A stretch of 64,000 nt of DNA from Hyphomicrobiales bacterium (GTDB lineage: Bacteria > Pseudomonadota > Alphaproteobacteria > Rhizobiales > Rhizobiaceae). Under the pieces are notes generated by a model, which worked only from the letters and a program-made list of their open reading frames with translations, was not told the DNA's origin and did not search any database. Shown here one piece after another: positions 18,372-27,233 of the stretch; positions within the stretch are counted from its first letter, which is position 1; every line of letters begins with the position of its first letter. The translations under genes were made by a program, and so were the position numbers. The stretch is taken from positions 95,618-159,617 of the forward strand of contig UBXG01000028.1 of NCBI GenBank assembly GCA_900469475.1, in the 5' to 3' direction.

Positions 18372-19409
18372 TCATTTCATGATCTTCGCCCAGGTCTCGG
18401 CAAAGCCTGCCTGCTTCTCGTTCATGAAGTCCCAGTCCCAGGTGAGGATCTTATCCATCACTTCGCCGGAAATCGGCACGTCCTTCTTCAGATCGTTAGG
18501 GACGACAACCTTGGCATTGGTCGGCGAGACGAAGAACTGCTTCATCAGCGGCAACTGGCCTTCAGGTGACAGAAGGAAGTCGGCATACTGGTAGGCCAGA
18601 TCCTTCTCGGGGCCGTTTGCGAGAATGTTGAGGGTCTGATCGAACATCAAAAGCCCCTCTTCCGGCACGATGACGTCAATCGGAAGGCCCTGGCCGCGCA
18701 GACGCGCCACCTCGCCGAAATCGAAGGGAGCGACGACGAATTCGCCGGATGCGATGCCGGTGGAAAGGTTGAAATCGGCCTGAATGACTGGGCCAAGCCT
18801 TTCCAGCGCCTTGAAACCGGCATCGACATCATATTGATCCTTGCCGAAGATCTTGGATGTCAACATCAGTTCCATCTTGCCGGCAGTATTGGCAAAATTG
18901 TAGAGGCCGATGCGCCCCTTGAATTCGGGGTTGTCCCAGAGATCCTTCCAGGCTTTCGGCGGCGTCTGGACCATGTCCGTGCGGTAGGCGAGGCCGATCG
19001 GCGACACCATGGCCACGGCACCCCAGCCGTCGGTCTTCTTGGCAAGCGGATAGAGGTCGGCGTAGTTCGGCAATTTCGCCAGATCGAGCTTTTCGAAGAA
19101 GCCTTCCTTGCGCAGGCTCGATGCGAATGCCTCATTGGTCATCAGGATCGAATATGGCGGCTTCTGCGCCCCTGCCGCCCGCAGGTTGGCGCTCCAGACA
19201 CGCCCGTTACCCGCGTCCAGCGTCACCTGGGCGCCGCTTTTCTGAGTAAAGGCCGGTGCCAGCGTCTGGCGCCAGAACTGCTCCCATGCACCGCCGAGCG
19301 TCGGCACAACAAGTGTCTTGGATTGCGCCCATGCCGGCAGGCCAACCATGGCCGCCGCTGTTACTCCACCCATTCCGGCAAGAACCTGCCGCCTGTTCAT
19401 GTTCATCAT
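18372..19409 (-). CDS. Polyamine-type ABC transporter substrate-binding protein, second importer
   Basis: This 345-residue periplasmic binding protein of the PotD type has a twin-arginine-like signal (NRRQVLAGMGG) ending near AWAQS. Mature motifs such as LVVPTLGGAWEQFWRQ are family-like. The ATG at 19409 has GAGGGAAC upstream. The gene is downstream of four catabolic enzymes in the same operon, so the ligand is probably the substrate of those enzymes rather than a polyamine. Confidence 0.85.
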   Translation of the reverse strand: MMNMNRRQVLAGMGGVTAAAMVGLPAWAQSKTLVVPTLGGAWEQFWRQTLAPAFTQKSGAQVTLDAGNGRVWSANLRAAGAQKPPYSILMTNEAFASSLRKEGFFEKLDLAKLPNYADLYPLAKKTDGWGAVAMVSPIGLAYRTDMVQTPPKAWKDLWDNPEFKGRIGLYNFANTAGKMELMLTSKIFGKDQYDVDAGFKALERLGPVIQADFNLSTGIASGEFVVAPFDFGEVARLRGQGLPIDVIVPEEGLLMFDQTLNILANGPEKDLAYQYADFLLSPEGQLPLMKQFFVSPTNAKVVVPNDLKKDVPISGEVMDKILTWDWDFMNEKQAGFAETWAKIMK

Positions 19410-19478
19410 TGACGTTCCCTCAAAATGGTTCTGACTTGGTCATGCATTGCGGGGCAGGCGGTATTCCGCTTCTTGCCG

Positions 19479-20444
19479 TCAGCTTTTGCCGAAGGCCTGG
19501 CTGGTCTTCAGTGAAATGTAGTCGCCGTAGGTGATCGGCTCGTATTTGGCGGCGCCCTTTGCTGCAAAAGGCGCGAGACATTCAATCACGGTGTCCCTGG
19601 ACGGATTGAGGAAGAACGGGATGGACTGGCGACGCGTCGCCCCCTTGAAAGCACCGGGCGGATTGGCGACCCTATGCGGCGTGGACAGCCATTCATCGTT
19701 GGACCAGCGCATGAAGGCGTCACCAATATTGATGACGTAGGCGCCTTCGACATTCGGCGCATCCAGCCAGTCACCCGCCCTGTTTTTCACCTGCAGTCCA
19801 CCCGGAGAGGCTTCCGAACGCAGGATGGTCATGAAGCCGTAATCGGTGTGGACGCCGGCGCGGAGTTGCCCCGGAAGCGGGCTCTCCTTCTGCTCCGGAT
19901 AATTGATCACCCGTAGCGCCGAGAGGTGGTTTTCAAAGGCCGGCTCGAAATAGTCCGGGGCGAGGCCTAAAGCCTCACAGAATGCCCGGCGCAAGTGACC
20001 CGCAAGCTTTTCCATCTCTGTGAAATAGTCGGCAAAGGCCTGTTCCAGCCCTTCCGGCCTGGTTGGCCATAGATCGCCGGGCAGGCGCGGGCCAAAGTTC
20101 AGGCTTTCCTTGTAATCGCCCGGCGTCTTGATGCCGAGCGTCGCTGCAAGCGCCTCGTCGGCGATCGGCGAGAAGGCAACACCACCCTCTATCGACGTAC
20201 CCCTTCCCTGCCCGATCTTCCACTCCTGCGGCTCATCGAAGAAATCGCGAGCGAGGTTATAGAGACGGGTTGTCACGTCGGCGCTGACGCCGTGCCCCGT
20301 AACGAGGAAGAAGCCGGTTCGGCGGCAGGCATCCTCGATGGCGGTGACGACCTTCGGGCTTGCTTCCGCGCCTGCGATGAATGGTGCGATATCGATGACG
20401 GGTATGCTGTCCTGCACCTCATCCGGCGCTGTGATCGTCTGCAT
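19479..20444 (-). CDS. 2-oxoglutarate/Fe(II)-dependent oxygenase, isopenicillin N synthase-like
   Basis: This 321-residue member of the 2OG-Fe(II) dioxygenase superfamily carries the N-terminal DIOX_N region (SIPVIDIAPFI) and the metal triad His/Asp in HTDYGFMTIL and His in STPHRVANP. The co-substrate-binding Arg-x-Ser is in RQSIPFF. These enzymes hydroxylate, desaturate or demethylate small molecules at the cost of 2-oxoglutarate and oxygen. The ATG at 20444 is chosen because GGAAGGAGG lies seven bases before it. Flanked by a binding-protein gene and an enoyl-CoA hydratase-like gene in one operon, it likely performs an early oxidation of the imported compound. Confidence 0.85.
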   Translation of the reverse strand: MQTITAPDEVQDSIPVIDIAPFIAGAEASPKVVTAIEDACRRTGFFLVTGHGVSADVTTRLYNLARDFFDEPQEWKIGQGRGTSIEGGVAFSPIADEALAATLGIKTPGDYKESLNFGPRLPGDLWPTRPEGLEQAFADYFTEMEKLAGHLRRAFCEALGLAPDYFEPAFENHLSALRVINYPEQKESPLPGQLRAGVHTDYGFMTILRSEASPGGLQVKNRAGDWLDAPNVEGAYVINIGDAFMRWSNDEWLSTPHRVANPPGAFKGATRRQSIPFFLNPSRDTVIECLAPFAAKGAAKYEPITYGDYISLKTSQAFGKS

Positions 20445-20519
20445 CCTGGAGCCTCCTTCCTTGATCGGCGGTGGCGGTGGCACCGAATGAGTGCCGCCGG
20501 GCGACATAGTAAAACAGGG

Positions 20520-21341
20520 TCAGTCGAGCCCCTTGAACGGGGCATCGCGGAACTCGAGATATTCCTTCAGCGACATCTTCTGCAGATTGCGCATCCACTC
20601 CTGCCCGTCGCGACTGACATGCAGGGCGGCGATGGCGTGGACGTTGAAATCGAAGGATGTCATCAGGCCAGCGGCCATCTGCTGGTTGTTGATGGAGGAC
20701 TTGGCGAACTTGATTGCCGGCACGGGCATGCGGGCCAGCTTGCGTGCCAGGTTCTCGGTCTTTTCCCTCAATTGATCGGCGGGTACGATCTTGTTGATGA
20801 GGTGCATGCGCAAGGCTTCCTCGGCATCGACCACATCACCCGTGTACATCAGCCAGCGCACGTCACGGGTGGCCAGCAGCCAGGGCATGAACAGTGCCGG
20901 CGGGCCGGAATTGTGCCGCACCTCCGGCTCGCCGAACTTCGCATTGTCGCTGGCAATGGCTAGATCGCAGGCCATCATCAGCTCAAGCGCACCCGCAAGC
21001 GCATAACCGTTCACGGAAGCGATTACCGGGATCGGTGCCTTCCAGATGTTGAGGAGCGCCTGAGCGTTCTCCGACATATCCGCATGCCAGTCCTCGATAC
21101 CGACGTCGTAATCGGCGCCCTGAAGATCATAGCCGGACGAGAATGCGCGACCCGCCCCCGTGATGATGAGCGCGTTAACCTCCTTGTCGGCGACAGCCAT
21201 GGCGACGGCGCGATCGATTTCGCGCACCGTCGTCTTGTTCATCGCATTGAGCTTTTCAGGACGATTGATGGTGATCGTCGCGAATTTATCCTGGCCGTCC
21301 TTCTCGTAAAGGATTGTCTCGAAGGTCTCGGAAGTGCTCAT
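20520..21341 (-). CDS. Enoyl-CoA hydratase/isomerase-family (crotonase) protein
   Basis: This 273-residue crotonase-fold protein shows the two oxyanion-hole segments, GAGRAFSSGYDLQGADY near residue 62 and VNGYALAGALELMMACDLAIAS near 115. Expected acidic residues of the hydratase site are only partly matched (HNSGPPALFMPWLL follows), so it could hydrate, isomerise or hydrolyse an acyl-CoA. Its ATG overlaps the stop of the indolepyruvate oxidoreductase gene (ATGA). That coupling suggests that it handles the acyl-CoA produced by that enzyme. Confidence 0.85.
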   Translation of the reverse strand: MSTSETFETILYEKDGQDKFATITINRPEKLNAMNKTTVREIDRAVAMAVADKEVNALIITGAGRAFSSGYDLQGADYDVGIEDWHADMSENAQALLNIWKAPIPVIASVNGYALAGALELMMACDLAIASDNAKFGEPEVRHNSGPPALFMPWLLATRDVRWLMYTGDVVDAEEALRMHLINKIVPADQLREKTENLARKLARMPVPAIKFAKSSINNQQMAAGLMTSFDFNVHAIAALHVSRDGQEWMRNLQKMSLKEYLEFRDAPFKGLD

Positions 21342-24300
21342 ATGCTTTTCCTCTTGGCCGCGTCCTGATCCGGCATCGCTGTTCGTTTCTCGTCATTGGC
21401 CGGCGCTGCAAGCAAGGCCGCCATCTTCTTCTCGAAGCGCCCGATCGACGCCATCTTGACGGGGCCGAACCCCTTGATCTCTTCCGGCAGCCGAGCAAGC
21501 GCGACGGCATGGTCGTGCGTTTCGGCGGAAAGCTGTCTCGTGAGAGACTCGATCATCGCCTGATAGTCAGCGATCAGGCGCCGCTCCATCCGGCGCTCTT
21601 CGGTATAGCCGAAGGGATCCAGCGCCGTACCGCGCAGGAAGCGCAGCTTTTCCAGAAGCGCGAATGCCGGTCCGACCATTTTCTGGGGGATGGCGATCTT
21701 CGCCGGATTTCCGGTGCGTTTGTCGATCCGCCGTGACAGGATTGGTGGCGCCAGATGATGCCTGATGCTGAAGTCGCCTTCGAACTGCGCTTCGATCGCA
21801 GCCTTGAAGCTCCGGTCGCGGTGCAGGCGCGCCACCTCGTATTCGTCCTTGTAGGCCATCAGCCTGAAGGCATTTTTGGCGACGGCCATTGCAAACTCCT
21901 CGCCAGCCATGAGCCTGTTTTCGACCCGCCGCGCAGCATCGACCAGTGCCCGGTACCGGCGTGCATAGGCAGCGCTCTGATACGCGACGAGAAAAGCCTC
22001 ACGGCGCTCGATGATCGTGTCGAGTGTCTCGATGGGCTTGACCTCAGCTAGGTCAGTTCCCGCAGCGCTGGCGACGATATCGGGGGAGACCGCCGAGCGG
22101 CGGCCCCAGCCGAAGGCGGCACGGTTCATCGCAACGCCGGTTCCATTGAGTGCAATCGCCTGATCGATGGAGGCAAGGCTGATCGGCACCAGGCCGCGCT
22201 GCCATGCATGACCAAGCAGGAACATGTTGGCTGCAATCGCATCGCCCATCAGCGCCGCGCCAAGCTTGGTCGCCGAGACGAGGTAAACGGTGTCCTCGCC
22301 GGCTGCGCGGCGCAGCGTTTTCAGCGTCGCTTCCTGCTGGAAATCGATCGCCGTGTTCTGGACGAAAGACGCCGTCGGCGCGAAGTGATTGTCGAGAACA
22401 GCGCGCGTGCGGCCAGCGCCAAAGGTCGATAGCGCATTGCGACCCGCCGACACCACGATGTCGAAGCCGAGCACCAGATCGCTTTCGCCAACGCCGATCC
22501 GGACCGACGACAAGTCACCAGCCATCCGCGCCACGCGAAGATGCGAAATGACAGCCCCGTTCTTCTGCGCAAGCCCCGTTTGATCCAGCGTCTGCACAAA
22601 AAGCCCATCGAGATGCGCCGCCATCGAGAGGACAGCGCTGACGGTAATCACACCCGTCCCGCCGATACCGGCTAAGAGCATGTTGTATGGCTGCGCTCCG
22701 ATATCCGGCAGAACAGGTAGCGGCATGTCATCGAATGTCGCTTGCTGAGCTTTCGCAGCCGGCTTTCTGATCTTTCCGCCCTCCACCGTGACGAAGCTCG
22801 GACAGAAGCCCTTGATGCAGGAAAGGTCGGTATTGCAACTCGACTGGTTGATTTTGCGCTTACGGCCAAACTCCGTTTCCTGCGGCTCGATCGAGATGCA
22901 GTTGGAAACGGCCGAGCAATCGCCGCATCCTTCGCAGACCAGTTCGTTGATGAAGGCTCGCTTGTCCGAGACCGCCAGCGTCCCGCGCTTGCGACGCCGG
23001 CGTTTCTCTGCCGCGCAGACCTGATCGTAGACCAGCACCGTCACCCCGTCGATCTCACGCAGCTCACGCTGCACCTGATCGAGTTCGTCGCGATGGTTGA
23101 CCGTGACATTGCGAGGCAAGCGGCCCTGCCAGACCTCCGGCCGCTCGGCGACGACGGCCACTCTTGCAGCCCCTTCGGCCAGCATCTGCCCGACAATACC
23201 GGGGACAGAGACCTCACCGTCGTGCTTTTGACCGCCGGTCATGGCGACGGCATCGTTATAGAGGATCTTGTAAGTGGCGTTGACCTTCGCGGCGATCGCG
23301 GCCCGGATCGCAAGCAGGCCCGAATGAAAATAGGTGCCGTCGCCCATATTGACGAAGATATGCTTTTCATCGGTAAATTGAGAAAGCCCGATCCATGCGC
23401 CGCCCTCACCTCCCATCTGGGTAAAGGTCGAGGTGTTCCGGTCCTCAAGCCCGATGACCATCATGTGGCATCCGATACCGGTCGACGCACGGCTTCCTTC
23501 GGGCAGTCGGGTCGAGACACTGTGCGGACAGCCGGAGCAGAAATACGGATCACGCTTTAGTGCCGGACTTTCCGTCACGCTGGCTGCAACAATTGCTTCC
23601 ATCTCCCGCGACCGGCTATCGAGATCATCGGCCTGTGGCCCGAGCACAGCAAGAATGGCCCTCGCGACGGCCACCGCATCGATCTCGCCAACGGCGGATA
23701 GAAGCGGCGTGCCCGCCGGCCCGAGTTTGCCGAACACTCTTGGCCTGTCATCGGATGGCATGTTGAAGAGCAGAGCCTTGATCTGGTCTTCCATGATCGG
23801 ACGTTTTTCTTCGATGACCAGCAGCGTCTCGACGCCGGCGGCAAACCGTGCGATCCCCTCCGGCTCGATTGGCCAGACAAGGCCCACCTTGTAGAGCCGG
23901 ATGCCGAGCTCGCCGGCGCGCCGCTCGTCTATGCCGAGGCGCGAAAGCGCGCCCATCAGATCGAGCCAGGACTTGCCGGTCGAGACGATGCCGAGACGTG
24001 CCTTGGTGCGCTGCCCCTGCCAGATAGTGCGGTCGAGCCCGTTGTGACGGGCAAATCTATGGACCGCAGAAAGCTTGTCTTCCAGCCGGCGCTCCATCGC
24101 ATGCGGCCCGTCAGGCCAGCGAAGCGACAGATTGCCTTGTGCATCCGGATAGACGATCGCGGGATGAGCCGGATCGAGATCGACTGTTGCCGTGCATTCG
24201 ACAATCTCGGTCTGGCACTTGAAGCCGATCCACGCACCCGAATAGCGGCTCAGCGCAAATCCCAGCAAACCGTAGTCGATATATTCGGCGACGCCGGCAG

Positions 24301-24850
24301 GCGACAGCAAAGGCACCATGGCCGATATCAGGTTGTGCTCGCTCTGATGCGGCAAGGTCGATGAGACGGCGCCATGATCGTCGCCGACGAGCAGCAGCAC
24401 GCCACCGTTCGGGTTGGTGCCGACGGCATTGGCATGCCGGATCACATCCATGGTGCGATCGACGCCCGGGCCCTTGCCATACCACATCGAGAAGACACCG
24501 TCGTAGCGGACGCCGGAGAACATTGCCGTTTGCTGCGTTCCCCATACAGCCGTCGCCGCCATGTCCTCATTGAGGCCGGGCTGAAAGCGGATATGGTTCC
24601 GGTCGAGATAGGTCTTGGCGCGCGCCATCTCGCGGTCGAAGCTTGCGAGCGGCGAACCGCGATAACCGGAGACGTAACCGGCGGTGTTGAGGCCCCTTGC
24701 CAGATCGCGCTGTCGCTGGATCATCGGAAGACGCACCAGCGCCTGTGTGCCCGACACAAGGATTTTTCCATGATCGACCGTATACCGGTCATCAAGGCTC
24801 GGGCCTTTTTCACTGGGCAATGCGCGGGCCGTCTCGGACAGGTTCTGCAT
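21338..24850 (-). CDS. Indolepyruvate:ferredoxin oxidoreductase, fused alpha/beta type
   Basis: This 1170-residue fusion enzyme converts an aryl- or branched 2-oxoacid plus CoA to the acyl-CoA, CO2 and reduced ferredoxin. Seen in order are the pyrimidine/TPP-type N-terminal domain (GYRGSPLASFD), a TPP-binding region (GDGTYFHSG, DAVAMTGGQ), ferredoxin-like cysteine clusters (CEGCGDCSAVSNC and a later CNTDLSCIKGFC), the gamma-type domain starting GIGGTGVITVSAVL, and a C-terminal extension with LEKLRFLRGT. The length is typical for the proteobacterial fused form. It begins immediately after the stop of the FAD oxidase gene (TAGATG) and overlaps the crotonase gene. The substrate is probably an arylpyruvate made by the FAD enzyme. 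Confidence 0.9.
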   Translation of the reverse strand: MQNLSETARALPSEKGPSLDDRYTVDHGKILVSGTQALVRLPMIQRQRDLARGLNTAGYVSGYRGSPLASFDREMARAKTYLDRNHIRFQPGLNEDMAATAVWGTQQTAMFSGVRYDGVFSMWYGKGPGVDRTMDVIRHANAVGTNPNGGVLLLVGDDHGAVSSTLPHQSEHNLISAMVPLLSPAGVAEYIDYGLLGFALSRYSGAWIGFKCQTEIVECTATVDLDPAHPAIVYPDAQGNLSLRWPDGPHAMERRLEDKLSAVHRFARHNGLDRTIWQGQRTKARLGIVSTGKSWLDLMGALSRLGIDERRAGELGIRLYKVGLVWPIEPEGIARFAAGVETLLVIEEKRPIMEDQIKALLFNMPSDDRPRVFGKLGPAGTPLLSAVGEIDAVAVARAILAVLGPQADDLDSRSREMEAIVAASVTESPALKRDPYFCSGCPHSVSTRLPEGSRASTGIGCHMMVIGLEDRNTSTFTQMGGEGGAWIGLSQFTDEKHIFVNMGDGTYFHSGLLAIRAAIAAKVNATYKILYNDAVAMTGGQKHDGEVSVPGIVGQMLAEGAARVAVVAERPEVWQGRLPRNVTVNHRDELDQVQRELREIDGVTVLVYDQVCAAEKRRRRKRGTLAVSDKRAFINELVCEGCGDCSAVSNCISIEPQETEFGRKRKINQSSCNTDLSCIKGFCPSFVTVEGGKIRKPAAKAQQATFDDMPLPVLPDIGAQPYNMLLAGIGGTGVITVSAVLSMAAHLDGLFVQTLDQTGLAQKNGAVISHLRVARMAGDLSSVRIGVGESDLVLGFDIVVSAGRNALSTFGAGRTRAVLDNHFAPTASFVQNTAIDFQQEATLKTLRRAAGEDTVYLVSATKLGAALMGDAIAANMFLLGHAWQRGLVPISLASIDQAIALNGTGVAMNRAAFGWGRRSAVSPDIVASAAGTDLAEVKPIETLDTIIERREAFLVAYQSAAYARRYRALVDAARRVENRLMAGEEFAMAVAKNAFRLMAYKDEYEVARLHRDRSFKAAIEAQFEGDFSIRHHLAPPILSRRIDKRTGNPAKIAIPQKMVGPAFALLEKLRFLRGTALDPFGYTEERRMERRLIADYQAMIESLTRQLSAETHDHAVALARLPEEIKGFGPVKMASIGRFEKKMAALLAAPANDEKRTAMPDQDAAKRKSI

Positions 24851-26308
24851 CTACGCACGCTCCGGCACGCCCGGCGACGGCATATCGAAAACCCGACCAG
24901 GATTGAGAATGTCGTTAGGATCGAAGGCGACCTTCAGGCGGCGCATGGCATTCATCTCGGCGGCACTTCGCCCGAGAGGCAGCCACTTCTTCTTCTCAAG
25001 GCCAATTCCGTGCTCGGCGGAAATCGCGCCGTCGGCACGAATCACGGCAGAGAGAGTGATGTCGGCGATCTCCTCGGGATGATGAGTGCGGACAAGAAAA
25101 TGCAGGTTGCCATCGCCGAGATGGCCGAAAATATAGATCTCGGCATTCGGATCAGCGGCCGCGATCTCGTGGCTGGCAGCATCAAGGAAGGCCTGTATGT
25201 TGGACAAGGACAGGCTGACATCGAAGCCGGAGACATGGTCCATCGAGAAGATGAATTCACTGGCAGCCTCGCGAAGCTTCCAGATTGCGTGATACTCGCG
25301 CAACGACCCCGAAACAGCCACGTCCGTCGCGATTCCGCTTTCGTAGCACGCCATGAGCGCTTCGGAAAAACGCTCCTGATCGCCGGCCTCGTCCTGCCCC
25401 TGCATCTCCACAAGGGCATACATCCCGGCACCTGCCGCAACAGGTGGCTGAGCACCGGTCAGCGACAGAACCCCGTCATAAACGTTCGGAAAAATCACTT
25501 CGAAGGCCGACAGCGACGGGCCGAGCGCAGAACGCAAATGCTTCAGAAGGGCAATAGCGGCACTTAACGACGGCAATCCGCAAAAGGCATTCGCTTGCGA
25601 CCGCGGCTCTGGATGCAGCCGCAGACAGGCCCGCGTGACCACGCCAAGCACACCTTCGCTTCCGACGAAGAGCTGATTGAGATCGAAGCCCGAATTGTCC
25701 TTGGGCAACCCCTTCAAGCTGGTCAACACGGAGCCATCCGCCAGCACAACCTCAAGCCCCAGAACCTGGGACCGATACATGCCATAGCGCAGGACCCGAA
25801 TACCGCCCGCATTGGTGGCAACATTGCCGCCAACCGTGGACGTGCCGCGCGCGCCGATATCGACGCCGAAAAACAGCCCGCAGCCTGCCGCAGCCTCCTG
25901 TACCGATTGAAGCGTAACACCGGCCTCTACTATGATGGTGGCGGCATTCTCATCCACCGGCGACAGGTTCACCATTCGCTCAAGCGAAAGCGACACTTCG
26001 CCGACACGAGGCCTTGCCCCGCCCGCTAGGCCCGTCCTGCCGCCTTGGACGACGACGGGCTGACCCAGACGATTGCATTCTTCAAGGATAGCGGACACTT
26101 CCGCCGTATCCGCGGGCCGGAAAACGATTATAGGGCGCTCACCGCGCTCGTCGGTTGCGTCACCACGATAGCCGTCGCCGACGTCGTCGCCGGCGAGAAC
26201 GGCCTTACTACCGATCCTCCCGCTCAGACGGCGCAGCAACTCTGCATGCCGGCCGACAGGCGTACAGGCATCTTGGGCAATCTCCGCCCGACCAGTCGAT
26301 CCGCCCAA
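24851..26308 (-). CDS. FAD-linked 2-hydroxyacid dehydrogenase (GlcD/D-lactate dehydrogenase-like)
   Basis: This 485-residue flavoprotein of the vanillyl-alcohol oxidase/GlcD family has the PCMH FAD-binding core with VVQGGRTGLAGGA (near residue 88) and GTSTVGGNVATNAGG (near 142). The C-terminal domain has GHLGDGNLHF and the terminal SAEHGIGLEKK motif, which supplies family metal/active-site histidines. It oxidises D-2-hydroxyacids to 2-oxoacids. The start is TTG at 26308, preceded by AAGGGGA. It is the first gene of the minus-strand operon and divergent from a GntR gene. Paired with the following indolepyruvate oxidoreductase it gives a hydroxyacid to oxoacid to acyl-CoA route (inference). Confidence 0.85.
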   Translation of the reverse strand: MGGSTGRAEIAQDACTPVGRHAELLRRLSGRIGSKAVLAGDDVGDGYRGDATDERGERPIIVFRPADTAEVSAILEECNRLGQPVVVQGGRTGLAGGARPRVGEVSLSLERMVNLSPVDENAATIIVEAGVTLQSVQEAAAGCGLFFGVDIGARGTSTVGGNVATNAGGIRVLRYGMYRSQVLGLEVVLADGSVLTSLKGLPKDNSGFDLNQLFVGSEGVLGVVTRACLRLHPEPRSQANAFCGLPSLSAAIALLKHLRSALGPSLSAFEVIFPNVYDGVLSLTGAQPPVAAGAGMYALVEMQGQDEAGDQERFSEALMACYESGIATDVAVSGSLREYHAIWKLREAASEFIFSMDHVSGFDVSLSLSNIQAFLDAASHEIAAADPNAEIYIFGHLGDGNLHFLVRTHHPEEIADITLSAVIRADGAISAEHGIGLEKKKWLPLGRSAAEMNAMRRLKVAFDPNDILNPGRVFDMPSPGVPERA

Positions 26309-26441
26309 TTTCGTTCCCCTTGGTTATCTGGATCGAGGGCAGGTTATCGTCTATCCGATATTTGTCAAACCTATATTCAATTTTCAGTAGCGTTTTCGAA
26401 GCAGCCATGGCATCTATGAATCGAGGTAAGGGCAACAATCG
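26309..26441. promoter_or_regulatory. Divergent promoter region between the FAD oxidase operon and the GntR gene
   Basis: These 133 bases separate divergent genes and must carry both promoters. TTTGTCAAA (26361-26369) is a 4+1+4 palindrome in the most AT-rich part and is a candidate GntR-site half of modest strength. Confidence 0.45.
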
Positions 26442-27194
26442 ATGACGTTGAAATTTGATGAGGTGGTGAGGGCTGGCATCGCCAAGCAGGTTGCGGAGAA
26501 CATAAAGTCCGCGATCATGGATGGCCGCCTGAAGATCGACGAACGGCTCCCCACGGAAGAGGATCTCGCGAGAAGCTTCGGCATATCGCGGCCGACCGTG
26601 CGCGAGGCGCTGAAACGCCTGGCAGCGCAAAACCTCATCCATTCGAGGCGTGGCCCGCTCGGCGGAAACTTCGTCAAGAGGCCGGATCCGGAAGGTCTTT
26701 CCAACGCGATCACCGCAGCAGCAACCCTGCTTGTCGGCATCGGCGCCTTCGATATCGATGAGATCATTACGGCCCGCCTTGAGACGGAGACGATCTGTTG
26801 CAGGCTCGCCTGCGAAAATCACGGCGCTGCCGATCTGGAGCGAATGGCGGCGGAGATAGAAATCCAGCGCGACGAGACGATCAGTGACGAAGACTTCTGT
26901 GCATCCGACGTGCGCTTTCATCGCGCTCTGGTGGATTCCACCTGCAATGGCCCGCTGAAGCTGATGATGTACACGGTGATCGAGTCCTTCATCCCCATCA
27001 CCAACATGATCGTGTTCCGGGTTCGCGAACGCCGCAAGGTCGCTGGCTTCCACCGGCAGATCATGGAGGCCGTCGCCAGGCGCGACACCGAGACGGCGAC
27101 AAGGGCATTGGCGGACCTGCTGGCCTACATTCGCAACAGCTACGCAACCGCGATGGACGCACGCGACAGGATGAAGGCACAGCCTCAGGTCTGA
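26442..27194 (+). CDS. GntR-family regulator, FadR/FCD subfamily
   Basis: This 250-residue regulator has an N-terminal winged helix (EEDLARSFGISRPTVREALKRL, residues about 37-58) and a C-terminal all-helical FCD ligand domain. In the FCD domain, Asp/His metal-binding residues are plausible in DVRFHRALVDST and the later ERRKVAGFHRQIMEAV. FCD proteins commonly sense carboxylic acids. Divergence from the FAD oxidase operon suggests local control of that operon and possibly of the reductase gene just downstream. Confidence 0.9.
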   Translation: MTLKFDEVVRAGIAKQVAENIKSAIMDGRLKIDERLPTEEDLARSFGISRPTVREALKRLAAQNLIHSRRGPLGGNFVKRPDPEGLSNAITAAATLLVGIGAFDIDEIITARLETETICCRLACENHGAADLERMAAEIEIQRDETISDEDFCASDVRFHRALVDSTCNGPLKLMMYTVIESFIPITNMIVFRVRERRKVAGFHRQIMEAVARRDTETATRALADLLAYIRNSYATAMDARDRMKAQPQV

Positions 27195-27233
27195 CAAGGC
27201 GAACGGCCGATTTCAAGTGTAAAGGGGGAACGC

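Noticed and set aside
24374..25567. 397-codon plus-strand frame
   Set aside because: It spans the junction of two well-supported minus-strand enzymes and has no domain of its own.
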